Below are positions 9,248 through 20,157 of a stretch of 64,000 nt of DNA, in pieces (positions within the stretch are counted from its first letter, which is position 1; every line of letters starts with the position of its first letter). The position numbers and the translations under genes are program-made. The notes under the pieces were generated by a model. That model worked only from the letters and a program-made list of their open reading frames with translations. It searched no databases and was not told the origin of the DNA. The DNA is from Linnemannia hyalina (lineage: Eukaryota; Mortierellomycota; Mortierellomycetes; Mortierellales; Mortierellaceae): assembly GCA_019671135.1 (NCBI GenBank), contig JAHRHY010000011.1:1-64000 (forward strand). Direction: 5' to 3'.

Positions 9248-10996
9248 TTACAGGACTCTCTTATAGACAACGTTTCTAGTGTATGTGCCTTCAAGCCCGG
9301 GAATGCTGCCATGGATGATAAGAACCTTGACATTTTTTTCGTCTGTGCATTGAGAAAGAGCAACATAAAGCTGGCCGTGTGTGAACACAGGAGTAGGGAG
9401 ATAGAGTCCGACATTTTCAAGGGTCTGACCCTGTGCCTTGTTGATCGTCATGGCAAAGGCGGGCCTGACCGGGAACTGTCGTCTCTTAAATGTGATCGGG
9501 GAGGACTTGTCGTCTGTTGTTAAAATCGGCACTCGTGGGATGAAGACCAAGTCGGTGGCAAAAGGTCCCGTCAGAATTGTTGCCATGATGCAGCGTGGCC
9601 TGAGCTGGCGGACAATCAAGCGAGTTCCGTTGCAGAGCCCTTTTTTTTGGTCCACGTTTCGGAGGAGAATGATGGGCATACCAACTTTCAGCACAGGCTT
9701 GTAGGGAGGTAATCCAGTGGGGTCCAAAGAGTTGAGATACTCTGTAGGATAGTTGGCGACGCCGTTGGTACCTGAATCCGGAATAGAGTCTTGGCCTAGA
9801 TACTCTGTTGCCTCGCCAGGAAATAGTGTGGTCGCGAGGTCGTTCATATAATTGATATCCTTGTTCAGTGTTGTCAAAATAGCAGTGCGCTTGATGTCGT
9901 GAGGTGCAAAGTTGCCGTTGGAGATATTGGGGTAGATGGTGCGGATCTCGTGCTCGTCGTTGAGGTTGGGCCCATGTGGCGTAAAAAGGATATGGTCTGG
10001 AATCCTGATATAATCGTCAGAGTCGTCAAAGGAAAATGTCTGCTCCTTGCCTTCGCCCACATGTAGCAAAAAATCGACGAAAGAGAAAGGGCTGCTCTTG
10101 TCCTCCATGACTCGCATATTGCGAGTTAGCTTGAGTGTCTTGACTTTGGGCCAAATGGTGCCAGACATCTTTAGACATGCGCCCTCGACCTGAGACTGAG
10201 ATCCATTAACAACCACCGGCAACACCTGTCGAAAGTCACCACCGAACACGACAATCTTTCCGCCGAAAGGAACCAAGGGTCGATCCATACTCCGGTCCAC
10301 CGACTCAAAGACATTTCGATGCATCATTGGTACCTCGTCCCAGATGATGAGGTCAGCCGCATGAATAATGGATCCGACTTGTTGCTCGCGGGTGATATTG
10401 CAGGTCGAGTCTTTGAAAACTGGAATGGGGACCTTGAAGACAGAGTGTGCAGTGCGTCCACCATGAAGGATCAGAGCTGCTATACCGGATGACGCGAGGA
10501 CAACAACATTCTTTTTCAGAACACCACTGATTTGTTCAATCAGTGTGTTGTAGAGAAAGGATTTTTCGGTACCACCTGGTCCGTCAATAAAATAGAGGTT
10601 GGTCCCTCGGGGGCGGACGGGTGTGGAGACAGAGGCGATGCTTTCGTCAAATATTACCCGCTGCTCGACATTCAAGGCATGAATATGGGAACCCGCCAGC
10701 TTGGCGAGCTCTTCACGCGATTTTTCGCTGTGGTCGGAGGCGGACTTTGGGATGTAGCGGATAGTGTTGTCGCTGATGTCTTGTGGCATAGTGGGAAAGG
10801 CGGCCAGAGAAGGGAGACAGAACCTTTCACCGTCCCTAGGCTGGACAAAGTAGATCCGGGAAATCTTAAAGGTGTTCTCTTGATTCCTCTTGTCCCACTT
10901 GCGATTGTTTTGGTCGTAGGTGTAATGCTCGCGAATCTCGGCGTATGTATATTTATGTGCGTCCTTGTCCTCTTGGTTCCGCTTAAAGTAGGCCAT
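9248..10996 (-). pseudogene. Helitron Pif1-like helicase, copy B, long open frame with mutated motifs
   Basis: 582 codons are open from an internal ATG. Visible blocks are Walker A as GPGGTEKS (about residue 120), Walker B as [12 protein letters not shown], motif III as [11 protein letters not shown], then AMTINKAQGQT and YVALSQCTDEKN near the C terminus. The Gly before Lys of Walker A is Glu (codon GAA; copy A keeps GGC), and motif VI has SQ where Pif1-type helicases have SR. Upstream, the same frame meets a TAA (CAA in copy A) near 11083, so the Helitron N-terminal blocks are cut off. It is therefore probably inactive despite its length. I treat it as a pseudogene; an alternative is a shortened but expressed protein. 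Confidence 0.85.
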
Positions 10997-11429
10997 CAGT
11001 TGACTGTCGTTGTTACGGCGAGCGACACAAAGTAGATCCGCGTATGTGACGTTGTGCTGGCCTATGAGATGGACCTGTTGACGTTACACAGCAGGTGAAT
11101 GACCGTACAAAGGATATTCAAGGATGCGTCACATGCTCTCATGGGAAGAGAGGTATCTCATATCGCGAAATTCGCTAATCTCGATGCGTGAAGGATGCTA
11201 TTATACAAACGATAGTAAAAAAAAAGAGAGTGAGAAAAAATAGTAAGCAAGGTGTTGCAATGGTCAGACTCAGGAGAAAAAAATGTCCAAAAGAAATACC
11301 TCCTTACTTGTTGCATTTGTTTGGTCTGCAGTGATTGAGCCTTCAGTGGCGGCGGTGTTAGATCCTGTAGCGGTAGCTGTGGCAGTGGCGGCGCTGGTGC
11401 TGGTGATGGTGCTGGTGGTGCTGGTGATG

Positions 11430-12345
11430 GTGCGGTGGTACTGGTGGTGATGGCGGTGGACGATAGTGCCGCTTCCGACTCCTCGTCAGTCTCCTCTTCA
11501 ACAATCATTCGCCCTCGCTTGTCTAACGTAACCAAGGACGTCCCAACAATGGGCGGGCGATCACTATTGATGGTACCGTCTTGGTAGGCATTGTGAATGG
11601 CCATTGAAAAGACATAGTCAAAGTTGCCGTTCGTCAGCACACCATCCAGGGCGTCAATGAAATCATTGTTGTCGTTGAATCCATACTCTTTGTCCGAGTC
11701 CTGACCAGTGACAGGGACGGCGACAGTAGGTGTATTGTTGGCAGAGACGGTTTTTGCAACCTGCCCCTGCTCCTGCTCCTGCTCCTGCTCCTGCTTCTGG
11801 TCTTGAGTTGAAGTGGTCCTAAAAAAGACCCTGAATCGACGCCCACTCACCTTTGGAGTTGGCGTTGGAGTGGGGAACAACAGTGGTAACCTTGGGCTTA
11901 AAACTCCGGAGGTGTGTATACGCATCCTCAAAATACGTAATGTTGTTGGGGACAGGGTCATAAACAGGAGTCGTTGAGATCAAGATGCTTCTGCTGTCGA
12001 TATCTGAGGTCATGTTGTTGATGGGGACATCAGGGATTGGATCAGAGACATTCACAATAGTTGCATTGTCGTTCTACGCATCGTCTGTGTTGCAGCGCCT
12101 GCGATTACTGAGAGTGGTGCACCCTTTACAATGCGCCGCAGCTGCCGAACCAAGACCTTAGGGCTCAAAGAGGACTGTTGCCTGCGATAAGTAGGAAACA
12201 GTACTAAAGGTCAGGAATGAACAGAAATGAATATAAAAAAGAACATAGTTGCATACAGACACTGACATAGACTTACTTTGCAGCAGCGGAAGAGCGCGTA
12301 CCGGTACGGGTATAAAGAGGCGTGGATGGTTTGCCCATGTTAAAG
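11430..12345 (-). pseudogene. Helitron copy B: spliced-gene-like fragments in the 5' half
   Basis: These are the counterparts of copy A 7390-8230: an ATG exon with MRKPST-like codons near 12340, a frame with DIDSRSILISTTPV ending at a splice-like GT, an (EQ)n tract from CTCCTG hexamers (11763-11810) and an acidic DEESEAA stretch. Copy B keeps a longer continuous frame here (11158-11961), because the repeat deletion joined pieces that are separate in copy A. The product is unknown. Confidence 0.45.
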
Positions 12346-13180
12346 AGGATAAAACTTGAGACTGTAGAAGATGTGTCAAAATGTGGTCAAGGATTAAAGA
12401 GAATCGATACTGACAATTATGAGACGCTTACGCTTTTCTAAAAAAGAAATATCACAATCTTTTTACTCTCCCTATGCCAAGACATACCGTCACCCTGCTA
12501 TTCTCTGATCATGTTCAGTAGAATGGTGTCTGGTGTCTTCTTCGTTCTTGTTCTTCCTTGTGGTTTGTGTGCTCGCGTCTTTGTGTTTGTCCATGCCAAG
12601 CTGCGTCCTCATGTCTGTCCATGCTGAAAAGGATGGTGTATGGTCGAATATGTCAATGGAAAGAAAGAGAGGGATATTTTATTACACACGTTAGAGGGGG
12701 TAATATGCGTAGGCAACCCACTCTGATAGTGACGTTCTCACTTTGGTGTTAACATCATGACTCTGGTGCATTTTTTCGAAAAAAAAGGGCCAAGCTGCAT
12801 CTTCATGTCTGTCTGTCCATGCCAAGCTGCATCCTCATGTCTGTCCATGCCATGCGGCGTCCTCTTATGTGTCCATGCCATGCTGCGTCTGCATTCTCAT
12901 GTCTCACGTTTGTCCATGCCATGCTGGTGGAAGTCTTTTTTGTTACTGGTGTTATTTGTTGCTTGCTGTTGTTGCTATTGTTGTTTGTTGCTTTCTGTTG
13001 CAGTTTTTGTTGTTGTAAAAGAAAAGAAGGGGTGGGTTAAAAAAAAAGGGGTGATCTTGTCGATAACATGATGTCAAGCATGGAGACGCCACGCGGTTGT
13101 GCAATTATGCAATTACAGAAAATTTGCTATATCATGTGATTTATCCCTCATGGATTTTAGTATATGAGATAGAAAGGTTG

Positions 13181-13200
13181 CCCGTGGGCGATGCCACGGG
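13181..13200 (-). other. Hairpin abutting Helitron copy B, possible third Helitron end
   Basis: CCCGTGG and CCACGGG form a 7-bp stem with a 6-nt loop. On the minus strand exactly 11 nt (CAACCTTTCTA) separate it from the 5' TC of copy B. The two real 3' ends in this window also have 11 nt after the hairpin. The last bases are TCTA and not CTRR, so this is either a diverged Helitron end or chance. Confidence 0.4.
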
Positions 13201-13660
13201 TGCCGGAAGTTGCTGTAAGGGGATCTGGGGTGAGAGGTGTGGGTCTTTGAAGGGTGTTTGAAGGGTCTTTGAAGAAGACTCGTTTAAAGATACGGGTGCC
13301 ACTTGCCTATTACCTTTTTCCTTTTTCAACTGTAGTGTGACTGTAAACTTTTCACAACTACCTGTGGCCAATGGCACGCTTGGGGAATGTAGAGCTCATA
13401 CCTGTCGAGTTTCCTGTTGTGCCATAAAGAATAATATCCCTGGTCCCAGCTGGGCCCAGCTGACCTCCCTTATTAGATAGTCATCTTAGTAGCTGGGGAG
13501 CCATCCCCCTGGCCTTGTTTGTATTCATTATTCTCTCGGATCACCCTCACTCGCAGTATATTCAAGATATCCTTGACTACCCTTTGCTCTACATCACGCC
13601 AGAGGATTTCTTGCTTTTTAGTAGGCTTGCAAAAAGGCTCGTTCACAGCACACTGGTGCT
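13201..13660. other. No gene seen
   Basis: Short open frames occur on both strands, with no motif, no tRNA and no inverted repeat of note. The sequence leads into the palindrome cluster. Confidence 0.5.
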
Positions 13661-14372
13661 TCGCGCTAGATGGCCCAGACGGCCACGCTCCAGCGGTCGC
13701 TTCCTTTTGCCGCAGGCGGCAACAGGTATCTGACAGCTACAGCTTTGCCCTTACTAAATATTGGGGCTTTGCGCAAGAAAGTTTCTCTGGTTCGGGCTAC
13801 GCCCTCACATCCTCTTCAAAGCCCCTTGATTTGGGCTACGCCCTCATATCCTCATATCCTCTTAGCCCGTGCCTGTACGCTCGCTGCGCTCACAGGATAC
13901 TGGCGCGCTTTGCGCAAGATACTCTTGATGGCCTTGCCCGTGACCATTGCTCGCTTCGCTCACAAAGTACGGGCGCTTGGCGCAAAAAAGGTCCTCTGGT
14001 TCGGGCTACGCCCTCACATGATCTTCTCCCTTTCGTACCCGTGCGGTCACAACATACTGGCGCTTCGCGCAAGATACTTTCGATTGTCGCGCCAGGGCGC
14101 GCCCGTGACCATTGCTCGCTGCGCTCACATCCTCTTGAAAGCCCCTTGATTCGGGCTACGCCCTCATATCCTCTTAGCCCGTGCCCGTACGCTCGCTGCG
14201 CTCACAGGACACTGGCGCGCTTCGCGCAAGATACTCTTGATGGCCTTGCCCGTGACCATCGCTCGCTTCGCTCACAAAATACTGGCGCTTCGCGCTGGCG
14301 CTACGCGCAAGATACTGGTGAGGGCCACGGCCCTCACATTTTTTTAGTTCGGGCTGCGCCCTCACGTGATTT
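13660..14372. repeat. Cluster of short GC-rich palindromes with an internal ~150-bp duplication
   Basis: The stretch is packed with small dyads separated by about 15-30 nt: GGGCTACGCCC (several), GCTCGCTTCGCTC or GCTCGCTGCGCTC, GCGCGCTTCGCGC, GGCGCTTCGCGC and GAGGGCCACGGCCCTC. A block at about 13809-13970 recurs with few changes at about 14130-14281. GC content is far above the neighbours. An open frame of 285 codons on the plus strand (13519-14376) follows from the repeat and shows no domain, so I do not call it a gene. The dyad style (stem, TAC or TTC, stem) is like the Helitron 3' hairpin. Confidence 0.75.
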
Positions 14373-14625
14373 ATAGAATCGTTATTTTTTTAGAGAGATA
14401 GAGCTGAGAAGTGTATTGAGCTTGTGGTATTAAAAAAATAGCTAAACACGTGCTAAACCCATGTAACGTCATGCATATAGGTCATGCACAAAAGACTTTG
14501 GGTAGGAACTACAAACTTTGATAGAAGGTCATATAGGATTGTAGAAGTACGTCATTGAAGTCTGAAGGTAGATAGAACATAAAAAAACCTCCGTACTTTG
14601 AAAAGAAAATAATGATGCAATTAAT
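14373..14625. other. AT-rich spacer, no gene seen
   Basis: It contains CGTGCTAAACCCATGTAA near 14450. The same string recurs near 26940, upstream of the second copy of the inverted-repeat element, so the repeat family may extend into this spacer. Confidence 0.5.
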
Positions 14626-14827
14626 CAATTAACTGATCAACCAACATCGGGCATTTCAATTCTAGCGATGATCCGATGTCGGTCCATGCAAAAAAAGGCA
14701 AGTGGCGATGAATGAAGTTACGAATCAAGAGAATAAATCACAGGAATCTGAGGACCGGTCGGAACATTGATGAATGAGCATTTCAAAAAAAGGGTCGAAA
14801 TCGCGTTTTGGTTGATCAATTGATTGG
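14626..14827. repeat. MITE-like inverted-repeat element, copy 1 (~202 bp)
   Basis: The left end CAATTAACTGATCAACCAA mirrors the right end TTGGTTGATCAATTGATTGG. The body is about 85-90% alike by eye to the copy at 26995-27197. There is no open frame. The base string just right of the end, GGAGCACTTTA, contains the 9-bp terminus and TA of the Tc1 element at 27613-29193. Confidence 0.65.
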
Positions 14828-14975
14828 AGCACTTTATGTTTATTCTTTTAAAAAGCCTGCAATATGTCTACAGTTCCTCACCACTATTATTACCAGTATT
14901 ATCACCAGTATCAACACCATTATCAACATCCATTAATTGCTGCTTTGTACCTCAAAGCGCAATGGAAAGGCCGGG

Positions 14976-16088
14976 TTACAGTATTACTGGTGGATCCATT
15001 GGTGTGTACTCATTAGAGTACTGGTTCTCATCAACATCATCATGAAGTTCAAGAGCAAGGAATTCCTCCTGCAGTTTTGCCATTGTATTACCATCCTCCA
15101 TCAGTGCACCAACATCAACATATTCCATTGGTTGCTCAACATCGTTCTCCGTTGTTGGATACTCGAATCCTTCACGCAGCCAGGCTGTATGAATTGGTTC
15201 CACAGAAATCGCCAACAAAGCAACCATCTTTTTCATGTTCAAGAGAAGCAAAGACAACTTCAACTGCAAATTATATGTCTGTTTCTTATCCACCAAGACT
15301 GGAGCACGATTGTTGTGCTTCTCAAATGTGGAACCAAGATCAGCAAATAGAGACTCCATCTGAGAGCGGAAACTACCAAAGGTGGAGTTGTAGAATGCTT
15401 CTTCCTGTGTAAGGTCCTTGTTCTTCTTTTTGCGGTATGGATGAGCGAAATTTTAGGGTGTGAGAGTGTCAGACTCATCTATAAGCCTCCTCAAGAACTG
15501 TGGATACCCTCCATCAAGAGCAATGCAATCCAACTCATGCACTCTCTTGTCCAACTTCATCATCAGCAGCATTGTTCCACCGGCATTGTTCTTGCAAGGT
15601 GCAGATTTAGAGACAAACAAAGCCATGCCATTACAATCCATTGCTACCTGTGTGCGTAACCCTGACTTTTTCAGCTTGTAAGAGTACATATCAGCATTGC
15701 TCTCACCTTTGTATGTTGCTCTTGTATCATGACCATCAAGATGCAAGGTGACATGCGTAAATAATGGAGGATTCTTTACCTTTGCAGACAATAGGCGTAT
15801 TTTAATTGTGGAGAACATAGTGGTAATACAGTTGGTGATGTACTTATTGTGCAAAGTATATTCTTTCTTGTAAAAGACAGAGTGCATTGTATGAAAACTA
15901 CTTTTTGGCATGTGTGGCTCCATTGCATCCATAGATACTCCTTTGGCAAGATGATAGAGCATTAAAAGACCTTTCTCCACTTCTTTGTATGGCCCAGGAT
16001 ACTTGACTTTTGGCCAGATGACAATAAGAAAGAAGTACACTGGAATGGGACCAAGGCGTCGATTTAGAGTCTCTTTTATTTGTGCCAT
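14976..16088 (-). pseudogene. DDE transposase (PIF/Harbinger-like) with one in-frame stop
   Basis: The N-terminal part (15453-16088) starts at an ATG and contains HVTLHLDGHDTRATYKGE and LDCIALDGGYPQFL, giving two candidate catalytic Asp residues. A TAA follows TLTP, and the same frame continues (NFAHPYRKKK, then FGSFRSQMESLFADLG) to 14976, with a candidate catalytic Glu in QMESLF. The whole is about 370 codons. The TAA could derive from CAA by one C-to-T change. No intact TIRs were found by eye. Family placement rests on the D, D, E layout and is moderate; other DDE endonuclease families remain possible. Confidence 0.65.
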
Positions 16089-17193
16089 AAAGCCAATCTC
16101 CTTGCTTACAGTACGATGGTTATTACGTGGTGTAATTGTTGGTCATCCAGCGTCAAGGAAGGTCCAATGGTCATCAAGCAGTTGTTGGAAGTGTTTTGTT
16201 AGAGCCATGAGAATATTTATGTATGGAAATGCCATATGGTTGACTAGCGATAACAATTTTTTGAAAATGCCCATACTTTACTGCATACATAAGAGTATGT
16301 GGAATAGTACAGTATATTATGTAGCCTCTACAACATGTCAACTAACGGGCCTATTCCTTACAATTCCGGTCGATATCTTCCAATGTCCTTATTATCATGA
16401 TCTCCAATTGTAGTAAACACGACGATATGGAAGCAGCCTATATGATGAGTAATGCATTTAGTACTCCCTCTTGTTTGCACTCTATAACACAAATACCACA
16501 TAATAGACCTCCAATAGGCTGTCATCAGATTGGATGCTTTAGTCCCCAATACTGTGAGATACAATAATACCAACATTTTATAACATCATTGGAATAAGCC
16601 TTTACAATCTGCAGTGTATACACCTTTGAAGGCCATACATATCCCGCTTCTGCAACCATACACTGCTGTATAATAATATCTGTCAACACCTTTTAAAAGA
16701 TCCACTAGGCGGCCCCTTCATGTGCAGAGGATATAAAAGGCATATAAAAAATATCCAAAGCCCAAGGAACGGAGTGTTGACTTCCATAGCTGACATATCT
16801 CTTTATAGTGGGCAACAGAACACGGAATAAAATAGCAATAGACAGCACATGTTTTTTTAAAATGTAATCTCTCCCCTGTATTTTACAACAAAGATGCAGT
16901 TGAGAGTACAAGTGCTTTAAATGATCACATACAAGAACTACTCTGGCGAATCTTGCAGTGAGGGTTACAGGTTAATAGTAGATGGACACATTCAAGAGTT
17001 TGGTGTGCGAAAAATAAGAAGACTTTGTTGTTTGGAGAATAGGTTGGTGTTTAGTAGGATAGTTGAACAAAAAATGCTACAATGGTTGTCTTATATGCTT
17101 GGTATCATATATACATTCTCATCCCATAGTTGCTATGGATATTGTCGAGATCTACAGAGATGTAACAAACACCATATGATAATTTGGACGTGA
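16089..17193. other. No gene seen; decayed AT-rich DNA
   Basis: About 1.1 kb upstream of the DDE pseudogene on its strand. It may hold the 5' end of that transposon. No reading frame of note, tRNA or repeat was recognised. Confidence 0.5.
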
Positions 17194-17616
17194 AAGGCCT
17201 CCTATGGCGAGCATACGAAGAGTGTCAGGTATCTGATTGAGTCTATCCGCTGGGGCAATTCGAGAAGGAAAGCTGAGGTGGCGAATAAGAGAGTGAAGGC
17301 CACGGGTGTTGCCCTGGATGAGAACGAGGACGTTAACGACGTTGAGGTGGTTGAGGAAGACGATTCAGAGGAGATGGAAGAGGAGGAATCAGAGGAGTCA
17401 GAGAAGGAGTGCTTGATCCGACGCAAACTTATTACACCTATGACCCTTAGTGCCAATCAAGCGGCTCCCAAGCCCTTCAAGGTTGCGGTCCCTCGTGTTA
17501 CCAGAAGCCAAAGCATCGCCCCGGCATTAGTCCAAACAGCTCCTGGCCGCTTCACTCCATCCAAGCGACGACTGAGGAGCATGAGCGTTTGCCATACTCG
17601 AGAAAAGCGGCGTTGA
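17194..17616 (+). pseudogene. C-terminal fragment of an unknown acidic protein
   Basis: The frame is open from 17194, entered most easily at an AG acceptor just before GCC at 17197, and runs to TGA at 17616. It reads as real coding sequence: RYLIESIRWGNSRRKAEVAN, then a strongly acidic run (EEDDSEEMEEEESEESEKE), then a basic Ser/Arg-rich tail ending HTREKRR. No ATG precedes it and no upstream exon is seen, so it is a gene fragment or the last exon of a gene whose 5' part is gone. The family is not recognised. Confidence 0.4.
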
Positions 17617-18208
17617 TAGACATAAACATAAACAAAGATATAGACAAATGCATGCACAACCCCTCCCCAACGCCCAAAATTAAGTGACCGCGAAGTCAGT
17701 TTTTGAACCAAATTGTTCGCAAGATGTGAACAATCAGAGTTATGGCCCACATATCTAGTATCATTACCATACCAATTCACTGCATGATTATGCAAAGAGT
17801 TTTCGACCGTAAAGGTTTGGATCAATGTGCTTTGAAAGAAAAGGAGAGTCCTCTTTCTCTCGCCACAACATCGCGCCGTCTTTATTTTCCGTTCTCTTTT
17901 GCTCACCACAACACTTCTCTTTTGTACCCTGTAGTTTCTGACACGCTAGAATGGGGGCATTTTTGGTTTTCCCAAACAGAGAACGGTGGCTCGCAAAGAC
18001 CATGGGTACGAAGTGTGCTCACTCTCTTCAGATCCGAATCTCCACGACTCAGTTCATATTGCAGTGATGGTGAAATGAGGAGAGCGTGACCAGTAAGTAC
18101 AAAATGTGGCGTCGAACCGTTCGTTTGTTTTTACCCTTTCCTCCACTTCCGCCCCAAACGCCTTCTTTACACTGTCTTTCTCATCCATTCAATCCCACAT
18201 TCTCAATG
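17617..18208. other. No gene seen
   Basis: The region lies between two gene remnants. Only short frames are present. Confidence 0.5.
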
Positions 18209-19277
18209 ACCTTCTCGCCCTCCAACTCATTGTCATTACCACCCTGCTTCTTTTTCCTTTCCTTTGATTCATCATCACCACCCGCCACCTTGATGGACCC
18301 CTCACGCAATTACCACTCGCATGCCTTGACATCATACACATCATCCTCACAGACAACAACCCCTGGCAACACTCCCAACTCATATGCATCAACAAGTACC
18401 TTGCCTGCGTCGCTCTTCCCTTTATCTACTCCAACCCCTTCCCCCCTCTCCATCTTCTCAGAAAACGGGAAGGACACTCCACTCTTTCGAACAGATAAGG
18501 GCTACCAACTCCTCACCCGCATGCTCCTCCTCCATCTTCCCTTCACCACCGCCGCCGACAGCATCGTCTCAAACCTCATCTCCGCTTGAATACGTCCACA
18601 ATCGATATACACAGTCACAGGTGAGACCAACGTCAGTGGCATTGTGACGCCCCCGGTACCTTCTTCGCTCAACTACCTCGCACATATACTCAACCTCAAT
18701 CTCGATGTGGGCGCCATGGACCCATTACAGCCCGTCTCGCAAGAGGGTGGGGTCTGAGCAGATGTACTTTCTAGACGCCGAATTCTCACAGCTCCGTCGT
18801 TAGTATCATTTGACACGGGCCTATTCCATCATCAGCAGAGGCTCGTCAGCATGCATAGGAAGGTTAATCACTACAAGGAGGTCACCTGATTGTTCGCAAA
18901 TCCAGTCGTCGAACAACTGCACTCCCTGACGATGTCTCTGTCCAATATCAAACGCTATATCAACATTGTATGCTGCGTACATGCTGGACTTTATGACGGG
19001 GATGTTGACGAATGTCGAGGATTGGCTCCTGGATGGGTGAGAGGATATTACGCTTCGAGGGCTGATTGCTGTGCTGAGGACCAAACAGCCTGCCAACCAT
19101 GATAAGAACGTGTACACCAGTCTTGCGCTGCATTCAAAGCAGGAAGTAGAGGGGTTTGGGATGTTGAAAGAATGGACTGTTACGGGCGATGCGGTGGTTC
19201 TCTCCGTGATGGTGTACTTTTATGACATGCCCGATGGCGAGATCCGCACTGTTTATCGTCTCGTTCGCCGTGAGTAA
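18209..19277 (+). pseudogene. Decayed gene of unknown function
   Basis: An ATG-led Pro/Ser/Thr-rich frame (from 18209, MTFSPSNSLSLPP) ends at 18589. Farther on, another frame reads LYAAYMLDFMTGMLTNVEDW, a TGA, then LRGLIAVLRTKQPAN and GDAVVLSVMVYFYDMPDG, ending at 19277. Hydrophobic spacing and codon use look like former coding DNA broken by stops and frameshifts. No family was recognised. Confidence 0.45.
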
Positions 19278-20157
19278 AATAATAAGTAAGCGCAAGGTTT
19301 GCTGCTCCGTCTTACTCATTTTCTTGGTGGTGTTGTTTTGAGTCGATCATTTTCTTGGTGGCATTGTTAACGAGGAGCGGAGAGAAAAGAGAACAAAGGG
19401 CAACTGACAACGATCAGGGCTGATACACTCTTTTAGTCCCTTTGTTATCCTTACTTCTTGGCTTCTGCAAACCGAACCAAAACAAGGCATCGATCAAAAA
19501 AAAGAAGAATAAGAAAAAGGAAATGAGTCAGGGATAGATGCACGGGAAAGTAAAAGAAAAGAAATCCCCCGAAAGGCGTATTCTTGGACCATGCACTAAC
19601 GATCAACAAACAAATAAACATACAAACGGGAAAAGAGAGAGAGAGAGAGAGAGAGAGTCCTGTTTGCTCCTCCTTCCCTCTCCTCCCTCTTTTTCCTCCC
19701 TTTTCCTTTTCATTTTCTCACACACTCCACACGTGTACTTTTTATTTGTCCCATCGTTCGTTGCTTCTTCTTTTCTGTTCCTTTATCACTTTCCTCAGCT
19801 CCACTTCTTCGAATCACCGTCGCTCTTCTCGTTCTCTCATATCACAGTTCACAGTTCATTGCATTGCAATATCGCGCTCTTCTGGGCTCATCCTCTTAAA
19901 ATCGTTCACCAACAACGCCACGAACAACAATAACAACAACAACAAACGCGACAAGGACACAAACATACACACATACATACAAACACAAAACCTCAACTTT
20001 CCCCCTTCAACAATTGCTCCTCTCCTTATTGTCCATTTTCAAAAACACGATCTCCTCTGACCAGCAAAGCCAACCATCGACATCACCGAGACAGAACAAA
20101 CCAACTCAACAAAAGCACAAATTCCGACAAAAGAACCTACAAGCCTTGACTCAAAAA
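19278..20157. other. Upstream region of the NLR gene
   Basis: It holds a (GA)n run (19627-19654) followed by a long CT-rich stretch and then A/C-rich leader-like sequence. No coding motif. It probably contains the promoter and the transcription start of the gene at 20828. Confidence 0.45.

Larger units (their letters stand above)
9023..13169 (-). mobile_element. Helitron copy B (4147 bp)
   Basis: On the minus strand it begins with TCTCATATAC at 13169, flanked outside by A, and ends with CTAG at 9026-9023. The same 7-bp-stem hairpin (9034-9050) and the same 7-nt spacer precede the CTAG. The next base after the CTAG is the T of copy A's 5' TC. The helicase frame is open for 582 codons after its first ATG, but copy B carries a stop codon upstream and damaged motifs. 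It lacks a segment that copy A has between about 6720 and 7260; both flanks of that gap are GGTGCT-type repeats, which suggests loss by repeat recombination. Confidence 0.88.

Noticed and set aside
13660..14372. CRISPR-like array
   Set aside because: Repeats are not a single unit with unique spacers; the units are different dyads, and the host is a eukaryote.
13519..14376. 285-codon plus-strand open frame
   Set aside because: It is a translation of the palindrome cluster; all frames are open there because of the repeat, and no domain is visible.
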